Of a DNA stretch of 64,000 nt, positions 33,436 to 43,889 are shown piece by piece; the first letter of the stretch is position 1, and each line of letters starts with the position of its first letter. The position numbers were made by a program, and so were the translations under genes. The stretch covers positions 5,085,107-5,149,106 of the forward strand of contig OY811988.1 in the NCBI GenBank assembly GCA_963681505.1, given 5' to 3'. The notes below the pieces were generated by a model. The model saw only the letters and a list, made by a program, of their open reading frames with translations. It was not told where the DNA came from and made no database searches. This stretch comes from Eunapius fragilis. Lineage: Eukaryota > Porifera > Demospongiae > Spongillida > Spongillidae.

Positions 33436-33439
33436 ATGG

Positions 33440-33690
33440 TACAGTGTGCAAAATCACCCTTCTGTGTAGTTTTTCAAGTTTTCAAATTTTTTCATTTTCC
33501 GTGAACTCCAAAGAGCTTCTATCAAATGGTCCTTACGCATCCTTAATTGGACTATCCATCATAAAGTTATTAGGCACTGAACCATACATTTCAATGCGAG
33601 CGTTACTCTTCTTTTGCCTGTCCTGGAAATTTTTTTTGATAAAGTATCAAAAGGGTGATTTTGCTGGACACTGTTCCATTATATATATAT
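33440..33690. repeat. Reverse-oriented copy of the CAGTGTCC-ended MITE
   Basis: It begins ACAGTGTGCAAAATCACCC and ends GGGTGATTTTGCTGGACACTGT, a clear terminal inverted repeat. The interior is the reverse complement of 11190-11446 with substitutions. A 101-codon open frame crosses it but reflects the repeat. Confidence 0.75.
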
Positions 33691-33699
33691 ATATATAAT

Positions 33700-36220
33700 T
33701 AAGTCTCAAACCCAGTACACGTTAGTCCCATATTGGGGCCAAAATGCATGTTGTGACCTCTGTCCTTCTTATATATCAGATCAGGCCATACTGCATGCTT
33801 CTTTTCTTTAAACAGATGTTCACCCTTCTGAAGCATAATTGTCCACTGTGGAATGCATGGCTACTATTTGATTTCAAATTAGTAGAGCAAGTACATCAAT
33901 TCTTTAGTTGTAATGAGCATGACTATTGAAAAATTCGTCATTTATGAAACCCCATGATATTTTAACATCTGTAAAATATCATTGGCTTTTTATGATCTTG
34001 TAATGTGTCTCAAAAAACTATCAGAACAGCTTCGTTCACATAGGCAAAACATTTGTCATACAAAGAGTCACCTATATGCAATACCTTGAGGGTAAGTCAG
34101 TGCGATATCACGATATGTGATGCCTGACTGAATATGACATGAATGGATAATGGTAACCCCCCCCCCCCCAGCCAAAGGAAGGGCTAGTGGTTAAATCTTC
34201 GTAATCGCAAACACTTCCCTCGCATCTCTTTCCATAATCATGTATGGGGACCATTTTACTTCCTGACATACTAAACAAATTTGCGAAGACGTTCATGGTA
34301 TCTATCTATTGTAGACTGTTTACATTTTTAATGGAATATAAATTGTCAGCAGCAATCACAGCATGTGCCTTATGTTACATTGAAGCACTGTCATTCTATG
34401 GTATATATGGTCATATCACAGGCAGCTCTTCCACCTCATTTTGAGAAATGATGCATTCTTCCTGGCATAAAAAGGAGATCTGCTGATATTTACATACCCA
34501 ACTGGTCTGGAGGTCAGGCTCCTGCACTGGACATCACCCACAGCACAAGTTCATCACCTCACTTACAACCCTCACAGTCTGAACAACTATGTTGTGCTCA
34601 TTGGAGAGAGGAACAAAAGAGGAAGAAATAGGAAGAAAGTTTCAATGCCCAACATCTCCTCTTTGTTCCTATGGCTGTAATCTTCTGGTGGTTGTGACAC
34701 ATCTAGTATACCCGCTTAAAACCTCTGGCCTGGATGGTGGCCAACAGGTCAGACCAGCCAGTCTTGCTGGATATACCACAATGCCTATATGCAATGATTG
34801 CATGGCAGCCTCTTATCTAGTGTAGTTATTTAGTTACCTGTTTATTTATAAATAGTGCGATGCACACTTTTTATCATAAATGATCATGTACAACATATAA
34901 CAGCATCTGTACAAAACACAAAAGAGAAACTGAAATGTTAGCAAACAAAAAAAAAAAACAAGATCATGTGATGCTGATAAAACAGAACACAAATGAACAA
35001 CAATAACCAATGGGCTAATAACCATTAAAAATAAACATACTGTAATACCTTTTTCACAGAATGCTATTGACCTGGTGACATTATACTTTCAAACAATGCC
35101 AGAATGTACCTATATTACATAAATAACATAATGACTGAAAACTGAAAGATTACCTATCATACATTGTTATCAAATCTCCCTAATGCTTTCATATAACATG
35201 CTGCTTCTTCTTGGCTCCCCCCTCCAAATTTGAATCTCCTCTACATCTATACCTCACCAGTGAACTATAAAGTTGTAGCTTTTGGGATTGATTTAATCAT
35301 CCTGCCCTTATACAGTTAAGTACAGTCTCAGGTGCAGGCAGAACAGATATAAAAACATACATTGTAACAGTTGTTATATTCTCATGGCTAAGTGCATGCA
35401 AATTATATTACAGATAAAATAGGTAAAAAGTACGCTAGGGGCATTGTTGGGTAAAAATTATTCCTGGTGTCCTTTGCATGTGTTGGGTATACTTGTCATT
35501 TAGTCAGTTGGAATTATCTAATTTTGGTCCCATTTAAACGCCCACCATTAATTATGCTGTGAACACATTAATGTTGTCATTGTGGACTCCATGCATTGTC
35601 ATTTTTATTTCACAAAACGTTATTGATCCCAGGATGCTAAAAAAAAATTGAAATTCACCTGCACTGATCGCATTTGTAGAACAACTTCATATTTTGTTTT
35701 CATAGCCAGTTAACTATACCCAACATTACACTGTATCTGTATTTCTATTTCAGGGGGAAAAAGATACTTTGGGCTTAATCGTGACACATTGCATAGCAAA
35801 ATGTGTCACTAAATGTTCCACTTAAAAATTAAGATGATAATTATAATTTTTTTTAAATGCTGAAGTGCATCAGAGGTAAAGAGCTATCTGTTGCTGCATA
35901 CTGCTATTCACAATTTGTGCATGTCAATTAAATGGATAAGGGAAACTTGCAAGGGAAGCATAATATCATGTCAAGATTTTATGTTTGGAATACAAATTTT
36001 ACTGTGATCGTGAATAGCCCCGTTATCTTCCGGGTATTTAACCCTCAAGCTCCATCTTGGTGCCCATATTTTTGGAATGAGCCAAGAAAGATTAGTTGTC
36101 ACGCAATCCAGAACTCTCAGGATCTATATCATATAACCTTAACTTACATGTATGTCGGCTGCACTACATTGTGTAATTTTCCCATAATAAACATGCATCA
36201 CTATATAAATCACATATTGT
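33700..36220. other. Long intergenic stretch
   Basis: Only short, unremarkable open frames are present. A poly-C run lies at about 34157-34169. I see no conserved domain, RNA gene or inverted repeat. It lies downstream of the minus-strand GAREM-like gene and may include its 3' UTR. Confidence 0.4.
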
Positions 36221-36223
36221 TGC

Positions 36224-38518
36224 TTAATAGAACTGATTACTTTCTTCTATTATGTCCATCAGCTTCTTTCGCTCGTTATGGGTAGATATTCTGAGCTCAT
36301 CACGAAGCACATCCTCTGTGCAGAGGAGAAGGACTTCCCCATTTATATTTTCCTTTCTAAATGTTTCTTGATGCTGCGCCATTCCAAGAGTGACGAGTAG
36401 TTCGCAGATCTGCATAAAGATGACATGACGTCATATTAGCGGTGCTTTGTGTTTAAACATCCAAAGCTTACTTGTCCAACAGTGAGGCCCTGTAGAGTGA
36501 CTTTCCTCCCCTTTGGCTCTTGCGTGATCTTTGGATAGTGATCCAGTAAACAAAACATTTAATCATTCAGCCTAAGTTAGTTCACCAGGTAAATTTTTAT
36601 TTGCACAGTGTACTCTTGGTTGCAAATTGCATTGATCGCTTATATAGTTTAGTCCACAGCGTAGCATCAGGCCTGCTAAAGCTTGAGTACATGATATAAA
36701 TGCATATTCAATTTATTCTATGTGTCACATTTAATGTTTGCATTTAAATTTAAGTAAGAGTCTTCTGGGCTTAAAAATGTATTGATGTATGAGTAGCTTT
36801 CTAACTCATTAGAACTAATAGTGTTGATGACATCAAACAATAGCTTTTAAGCTTGGTCTCTATTAAAATGTACACATTAAAAATTTCACACTACACACAA
36901 TTAATGCGCGCACATTCGCATACACATATGCACGCACATTAGACACTCATACATCGCAAACATGTAAGCCCGCATACATGCTCGTAACATACGCATGCAT
37001 GGTACAAATTTACATGCACGTGCAAAGGCGATACATTCCTGCATACGCACACATACTGAATTATAATATAGTCATGCATGTATGCAGCAGTAAGCCAAAT
37101 CGCCATTGTATACATTCCCTGGAGGGTGCATAAACAAAACCTATATACGCCACGTACGCAATATTACAAATTCAGGTCGTTCTTAAAACTCTACCACGCA
37201 CGAAAATCTCTGCATAATGCATGGAACAATTGGGCACTGACTTGGAAACTTGTTTTTGCATCACACTTACAGCCGGTTTTTTACTGAAGCTTGGCGCGTC
37301 ATAGTGGCTCGTCGCTTTCTGTTCAAGTGTGTTGGGAGTGAGGCGAGCGTAGATACAGTCAGCCCCGCCCAGCGGTTTAGACCCGCCGGTTGCTGTGGAG
37401 TGCATAGCAACGCAGGTATCAGGCGGGTTTGCAACTCTGTTCATTGACAGGTTAAATTTCTGTTCCAATTCTTCGCGGAAGGACGTCCCAGTAACATGCT
37501 TGCTGAATATTTCAGCATCACCATTCGATTCTTTTTCAACCTCGAGTTGAGGATTTGTTTCTCGCGAGTGCAAATTCACCTCATGAAAAACAGTTGTAAC
37601 ACATTTGGCAGCAGAGTTTTCTACAGTGGGCACGTGCGTCTCGTCTTCGTCGGTATAGGCAGACACCGTGATGGGCAGATCGACAGGCAAGTGCAGGTAG
37701 TCCGATGGTTGGCGGACAAACGCGGGTTTTTGTCCCGCCACGTAGCTTGTGACCAACACAGTTTGCGAGCCTTCAACCAACGCCTTCAAGATCACAACGC
37801 GATCCCGCAGGCACTGTGGTACGTGGGCGTTGTCTGTACCGTTGCTGAACACGCATACTTGCGTTGGAAACTCTATTCTGGCGTGCTTCAGTAGCGTTTC
37901 CATGGTGAGCTTCGTGAGCGCGGGTTGGGTTGAGAAATATCCGGAACAATCAGACCGCAGTACTTTCGCGACTCCCTCAGTGACGCTGTAGACTTTAAGA
38001 CGCTGGCCAAAAAGTTTAACTCTCTTGACTTCTTGGACCACTAGCACTTCGGAGGCGGACACCGATGAACTGCCCTTTCCGGAGCTGTGCGACCTTGTGG
38101 CGCAAACGACCCGGGGCATCGGCCTCAACCCCATGACATCACCCGCCGTCTTCGCAACGTAGCCCTTCAACAAATTTTCATTTTCAGAGGCGTCGGCATT
38201 GTACGCAAGGCCGTATTCAACTGAGGAGGTGGCAGGAATTGTGATGTCCCTATATCCGGTCATTTCCGTGCCCTCAATAAGAACTGAAGCCGTACCCTTC
38301 ACGAGATGCACCAAGTACACGTCTCCCGCCGAAAGAGACTCCTCCGGATCTTCGGAATAGTCCCCGTCTTCTATTCGCATGCGCAATGGAAACGACTTGC
38401 GGTACTGGGCTACAAAATCCCTCAGTGAGAGCACTTCGCGACGACGCTCTCCCCGAAATGTGCCTTCATTAATGATAGGCATAGGGCTCTCACGGGCGGC
38501 CGTACCTTTATAATCCAT
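36224..38518 (-). CDS. GAREM-like adaptor with CABIT and SAM domains, three coding exons
   Basis: Coding exons, in gene order: 38518-37271, 36528-36472 and 36409-36224, all phase 0, about 496 residues. Exon 1 ends at a consensus GTAAGT donor. It encodes a CABIT-like domain (roughly residues 15-290; blocks include LPLRMRI-type EDGDYSE, VYLVHLVKG, ITIPATSSVEYGL and the later LPVDLPITV), then a Ser/Thr-rich linker. Exons 2 and 3, joined across a short intron (GTAAGC...TGCAG), encode a C-terminal SAM domain (LQGLTVGQ|ICELLVTLGM...RKKLMDII). CABIT followed by a C-terminal SAM is the GAREM architecture. GAREM proteins bind GRB2 in receptor tyrosine kinase signalling. The exon 2 acceptor (CCAAAG) is pyrimidine-poor, and further linker exons in the 742-nt intron cannot be excluded. 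Confidence 0.75.
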
Positions 38519-38519
38519 T

Positions 38520-39580
38520 TACGCGATATATAAGCCAGGGTGCACCGCTACGCTGTTTGAGGCTGCCACACCAAATACTTTTTTATGGGTATAAAAATAT
38601 ATAGGCGTGCCCGAAAATATTTCATCGTAGAAAAGAAAAAAAAAAACACCTCAGTATAGCGTGTGACTATGCGGAAAATATACGAACAAACAAACATGGA
38701 TAATAAGAGAGATCCATAGACATACTATTATGTCTACAGAATTTTAGAAGGGGGGGGGGGGGGGGGGTTTGCTTATGATTATTATGCATTACTGCCTGCT
38801 GTCAATACCGATTTCTAATTATTCGCAATTATATCATGGTCGAAACAAACATGCATACAACGATACCTGCAATGATTAACTAAATACACGTAGCCATACC
38901 CCTTTTTGACGACTCCAACGGGAGGGGGGGGGGGGGGGGTTGGAACCGTAAACCCCCCCACCCACCCCCCCCCCCCCCCCCTCTAGCCGCCCCTGGTAAT
39001 ATATATTGATGGTAATACATATTGTTGGCATTGATGAGGAGTATAACGAAGAAAGCCCCGCCTCTTTCCCGACCAACCATGCCTATATGGTTGTGATATA
39101 CCCAGTGAAAAGGAACTATATAGAGTTCAGATGTATTGCTTTTATTTTTGCATGCACAGCAATAAAATTGCCGTCAGTATATACAGTTGCAATGACTTCT
39201 AACCGAAGTTTACGAAACTAAAAGGTTGTGTACAATGCCTATACCGGTGCAATACGAGCGGGATATCATAAACACGCGCAAATATATTTGCCAATTGAAC
39301 AAAAATACACAGCGGTGACGTAATCCACCCGCAGCTGCTTCGCTACATCATAATATCTATGGCTACATGCATGAGTCGATTCAACAGTAGCAGACCCAGG
39401 ATCCACTCATTGTCAAGTGAGAATATTCTATATAGTTTACTGCATGGACACTGAATATTATAATATTGCTGGGCTCCCAAAGATATTATGCTCTGGCGTC
39501 CTGAATGTTTAGTAGGGTGTGTAAACAAAAGGCAGAAAGAGGTATTAGTAAACACAAAAAGTTACACTCACCTTCTCAAG
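38520..39580. other. Upstream region of the GAREM-like gene, with repeat ends
   Basis: A TTATATATCGCG stretch lies only about 10-20 bp from the start codon, too close to be its TATA box unless transcription starts inside the coding exon. Poly-G runs are at 38751-38767 and 38923-38939. The sequence near 38980-38995 ends CTAGCCGCCCCTG, resembling the terminus of the CAGGGGCGG-type MITE, but no matching left end was found. Confidence 0.4.
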
Positions 39581-39582
39581 AC

Positions 39583-39965
39583 AACATAGCGTGGGACACA
39601 GCAGCTGTAATGAATGAACTTACTAACTGGAATTCAGGAAAAAAGATCGATTGGTCTGAACTGGCTAGAAAATATGGTGTACCAGGAAAAGAACGGGGGT
39701 CAAGTAATAAAAGAGTATGCTAAATGTTATGGAATCAACACATACAATCTCGATGGGTTACAGGAAAATAGAGTTTGTAGAGCAGAGTTCCTATAAGCAG
39801 CACAGTTGAACAGGTAAAACAGAAGTGGACAAGTGACATTGCAAATGGAACTTACTCAATTGGTGAAACATGTGCTCCAAAAACCTTGACAGTGATGCGT
39901 GCAACAGGTGGCAAGGTGATAGAAAAAAATGAGGTCATTCACAGTAGGAAAGTACCCCTAACTGA
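39583..39965 (+). pseudogene. Fragment of a transposon-associated protein
   Basis: Across frameshifts the plus strand reads WDTAAVMNELTNWNSGKKID followed by WSELARKYGVPGK, then NGGQVIKEYAKCYGI. Later it reads IANGTYSIGETCAPKTLTVM and SRKVPLTEI. I recall similar ORFs, with an IDW..LA..Y.V.GKN.GQV.KE block followed by a LGEPC.P.T...GRK.PL block, in cnidarian and sponge repetitive DNA. I do not know the transposon class. The downstream end is cut by the retroelement fragment at 39955. Confidence 0.5.
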
Positions 39966-40800
39966 AATAAGCATGAGCTGCTGCCCCTGAGGAAGTACTG
40001 GCATCTCTTAAGGTGGCAGGAGTGAGGGGTGAAGTGACCGTTATATCAAAGGCAGCAGGCTTGCCTCTATCCCAACCCTGAACCAACACATCAGCTGGAC
40101 GTGTGTTGATATGATCTCCAGATAGGCCATATCCCACTTCAACCCTTACAAGCAGGTGAGCTCGGTGGCAGAGTTCAGCAAAGGTGTCCCTAAGGTGGTT
40201 GTGACGGGTGACCACATCTCCACCATGCCGACACGAGGTTGCATGGTGGCCAAGAGGGTCAAGTACGGCCCCAGGGCAGAAGGGGCAAGAAGAAGCAGTT
40301 GATGTGTCGAGGCCTAGCCACCATCTGATAGCCACTTGGCACTCTTCTGAATCTAGGTGCATGTTCAAGCCTACAGAGGGGATGGCAGAGACCCAAGAAC
40401 TTGCATGGGGGGCAGATACTGACAACATGCGAGCTTTGTTGGCTGGTGAAGCAGAAGAAACTAGAACTTGGAACATGTGGGTGTCAAGTTTAAAAGATAG
40501 GACTTTCTGTTGAGGGGGAGTGTTAAGCACTGCCTCCACAGTAAGAGAATCCTGTGGAGAAACCTGGGCGTTAAAATGGGAAACAGCTTGCTGTAGGTGA
40601 ATGTTGTCTGGGCTCCCTAAGTCTGAGGCTGGTGAAGAGATAAAGGCGCCGCAGCACATGAGTGAAGAGAGAGGGAGCGAAGGCCTAGCCCACCTAGCTT
40701 AGGGCAAAGTTGAGCTTGATGCCACTGAGTGTCAGGCACATCTACTGCTAGGCAAGAAGCAAAGCAATGTCTCACCTCTTCATCGAACAGCATTAGGGAG
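39955..40800 (-). mobile_element. Non-LTR retrotransposon fragment (C-terminal half, 3' end missing)
   Basis: On the minus strand it starts with a FDE.VRHCF-type block and GGLGLRSLSLSS (40660-40800, frameshifted). It continues in one frame (40659-39958) through FQVLVSSAS, RWWLGLDTSTAS, the CCHC finger CPFCPGAVLDPLGHHATSC, GGDVVTRHNHLRDT, and the nuclease core RPADVLVQGWDRGKPAAFDITVTS. It stops just inside the next block, so the family's usual C-terminus is missing. It is joined directly to the 39.6-kb transposon fragment. Confidence 0.85.
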
Positions 40801-40904
40801 TCAGATCAGAGGCTTGTTTTTATTATTATTATTATATATATATATATATTGTGATACAAAATACTATTATAGGACATAAAAAACACACGAAAACATGACC
40901 AAAA

Positions 40905-42413
40905 CTAAATAACACTTCAGAAATAATCTTGAGGGCAATATCTGGACATTATAGCCCTCACATTAGCCCTTACTAGGTTCAGATTGAGCCGGCCATACAG
41001 CTCTGATAGAATGGCAGATTTGGGCCTTGATGATGTTATGGCTAGGCGAGAGGCTAGACTCGAAAACGACTCCATAGCCTCTTTCCCCCTATGCGGCATA
41101 CGACTCAACCACAAGAGGGATACATAACCAACCTAACTCGCTGCACTTCACATCATTGGCCTCATGCTTTCTGAGCTCAGTGGCTTGCGCAGCTGCTCCA
41201 GCAGTTACTCCCGCTTCAGACATAATGTTTGAGTTCAGCGGAGAGGTAACTGATATGTCACAGGCTGCCATTTTCCCCAGAGCCCAGTTGGAAATGAGGA
41301 CATCTGCTGGACGAGAGTGGCTGTGATCTGGTGTAAGGTTGCACCCAGCTTCTACTTGTACACTAAAGTGGGCTCGCCTACATGTTTCTGCCAATATGTC
41401 CCTCAACCTGTTGTGGCGGAATACCACATCCCCACCCTGCTTACAAGTAGTGGCATGATGCCCTAGGGGATCCAACATTTTATCTGGGCAGAGTGCGCAA
41501 ACAGAACCCTCAGCTGTGTCAAGCCCTAACCACCACTTCAGTGCTGTCTGAAATACTGGAGGGTCTAAATGTAAGCCTTGACCTTCAGATGGAATAACTG
41601 TCAGCCATGAGGAAGCATGTGGGGAGGATACTGATAAAAGACACGCTCTGTCAGCAATCAACAGAGAACCCTGATGAACTCTGAATAAATTATCGTCCAA
41701 GATACTGGAAAGAGTCTTCTGAGAAGGTAACTTTTCAAGTACCGATTCGATCTGTATGATGTCTGACTGATGAACTAAAGAATTAAATATCTCCAAGGAC
41801 TGGAGGAGGTGTACATGAGAATTTGAACCCAGGCCAGAGAAACATAACGATGCAATAAAGGCTGCTGGTGCATGATGAGACAGGGAACGCAGCCCAAGGC
41901 CTCCTCGGCTGAGGCTCAGCTGGGCCTGCTTCCACGCAGCAATGGATGGATGCACACCTGTGCAAGAAGTGAAACATTTTTGAACATCTTGATCAAATAA
42001 CTGCAGAACAGACTGAGAGAATGAAGGGGGTACAGCACAAGCAAGATGGACAAGTTTACAGTAACCACCACAAAGCCGGAGGAGTACAAGAGCCACTTGG
42101 GGGTCGACTTGACCAACATCATCCAGTCTCTTAGGTAGAACACCTGCCTCAGACCTTTTCCTATCCAGGACAGCCCTACAAAAGACAGAGTCACCAATAG
42201 GTATTCCCAAGATCTCAAGATTGGGTTCACTAGACTGTTTCATCTCCATTGGGAAATGAGTCAAACACCCACTGCTAAAAACCTCACACTTCTTGATGTT
42301 CACGTGAAGGCCAAGTGGGGGACCAAGCTCAATGAGCAAGCTGAGTGCTTTCCTAACAAGCAAAGCATACACCAATGTAAACTAAACAAAAAGTCTATTC
42401 ATGAGCTAACTCC
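40905..42413 (-). mobile_element. Non-LTR retrotransposon, 5'-truncated copy between (ATT/TA)n tracts
   Basis: A 428-codon frame (42375-41089) encodes the end of the RT (LGPPLGLHVNIKKCEVFS), the thumb/connection region, KWWLGLDTAEGS, the CCHC finger CALCPDKMLDPLGHHATTC, GGDVVFRHNRLRD and the nuclease core RPADVLISNWALGKMAACDISV. A frameshift near 41100 moves the last part (SLASRLAITS...LNLNLVRANVRAIMSR) to 41114-40917. The 5' end abuts a 30-bp ATT run (42418-42447). The 3' end is followed by an ATT/TA run (40826-40850). Confidence 0.88.
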
Positions 42414-42446
42414 CCTAATTATTATTATTATTATTATTATTATTAT

Positions 42447-43776
42447 ACAACCGTTCGACTCCAGCATCCCTACATCAACTACACCTAATTTTGAAATCCT
42501 GGGGGCACCAATTGGAAGTCCAGAATTTTGTGGTGAATACATTGAGGCAAAGAGTTAGCAGGCTTGTTCTCTTCTCCATCTTTTACCTCAGCTATGTGAC
42601 CCTCAAGTATCCATCTTGCTACTTCGCCACTGTGCTAGCGTTTGTAAGCTGTCCCATTTAGGTCGCTCAATTCCTCCATGTGATTCTTCTCTAAGGCAGT
42701 TTATGCTCTTCGATGAAGATGTCCTCCACTGTTTGGAAGAATGTGCAGCCTTTGAACTTACACTTTCAGCCACCAAATTACGGCATGGTGGTCTTGGATT
42801 GACATCAGTCTCTAACCACTCCTCCAGTGCATTTATTTCATCTTTGTCCAATGCTATTGATGTCACCAGTGCTCCAAATGCTTCCCATCACCTCAAACAG
42901 GCAATAGCACTCTACAACACAAAGATCAACTCTGCTGATGCAATCACATTTGAATCAGTGACTAGCTCTCCTCCACAGCAGCACCATCTATCAGGCAAAA
43001 TAGAAGACAATTCCTTTCAGACTTTTCTTATTAACAGCACAGTCTGTACCAGAGCAAGACTCAGAGCAGTATCAGCCAGTAATGCTAATCCCTGGTTGAG
43101 AGCTATTCCTTGCATACACAATGACTTAGCTTTGGAGCCTCAAGAGATGCAAGTCCTATTAAAATGGTGGCTAGGTCTACCTGTCTTCTCAGCTGACAGT
43201 AAATGTCCCTTCTGCTCAAGTGCCCTTGATCCAGATTGCCACCATGCCCTTACATGTCGTTCTGGAGGGGACGTCATTTCACGGCACAATAAACTGCGAG
43301 ACTGTTTTGCCAATCTGTGCTCCAAAGCATGCTTATCTCCTCAACTGGAGAAAGGTCCAGGCTTAGACTTTTCTAGGCCAGCTGATGTGCTGGTACCAAA
43401 CTGGTCCCTCTCCAACCCTGCAGCCTTTGACCTGAAAGTCATTCATCCGCTTAATACGGACTTGATTCTGGAAGCGAGCTTGGCTTCAGGTAACTCTGCA
43501 GAGGTTGGTGAGATTGGAAAGCATGCCAAGAACAATCAGATGTGTGCAAGATTGGGCTGGTCATGTATTCCATTAGTGGTGAAGGTCTATGGTGGTTGGA
43601 GATGTGAAGCCCAAGAATGCTACTCCAGATTGAGAAAGAGGCTAGCCATGCAAGTGGGAATATGTGAAACTGAGGCACTGAGCCAAATGTACTGCCTGCT
43701 GGGTGTCACACTGATGAGGCAGAATGCAAGAGCCATTCTCCTCAGATGTGCCCGTGCTCCCCTTCTTGAGTATTAA
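42447..43776 (+). mobile_element. Non-LTR retrotransposon, 5'-truncated copy (diverged subfamily)
   Basis: It starts directly after the same ATT run. A short piece (PNFEILGAPIGSPEFCGEYI, 42480-42558) ends at a stop and frameshift. A 386-codon frame (42616-43776) then runs to the natural C-terminus. It has FDEDVLHCLEEC, KWWLGLPVFSADS, the CCHC finger CPFCSSALDPDCHHALTC, GGDVISRHNKLRDCF, the nuclease core RPADVLVPNWSLSNPAAFDL, and the end LMRQNARAILLR. It diverges from its neighbours, indicating a separate subfamily. (ATTATT) and (AATAAT) runs follow the stop. Confidence 0.88.
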
Positions 43777-43889
43777 ACTTAATTGTGTTATGTAATGAAA
43801 TTATTATTATTGATGATAATAATAATATAGGAATACAATATTTAGGAGGAGAAACAACATGCATGAATTATTAATAAATCATGCTACAG

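Noticed and set aside
37250-37991. Plus-strand frames opposite the GAREM-like exon (65, 132 and 80 codons)
   Set aside because: They are antisense shadows of a well-supported 416-codon minus-strand exon.
38526-38535. TATA-like TTATATATCG as promoter of the GAREM-like gene
   Set aside because: It lies only about 10-20 bp from the chosen start codon, too close for a TATA box serving that start. A different upstream promoter is more likely.
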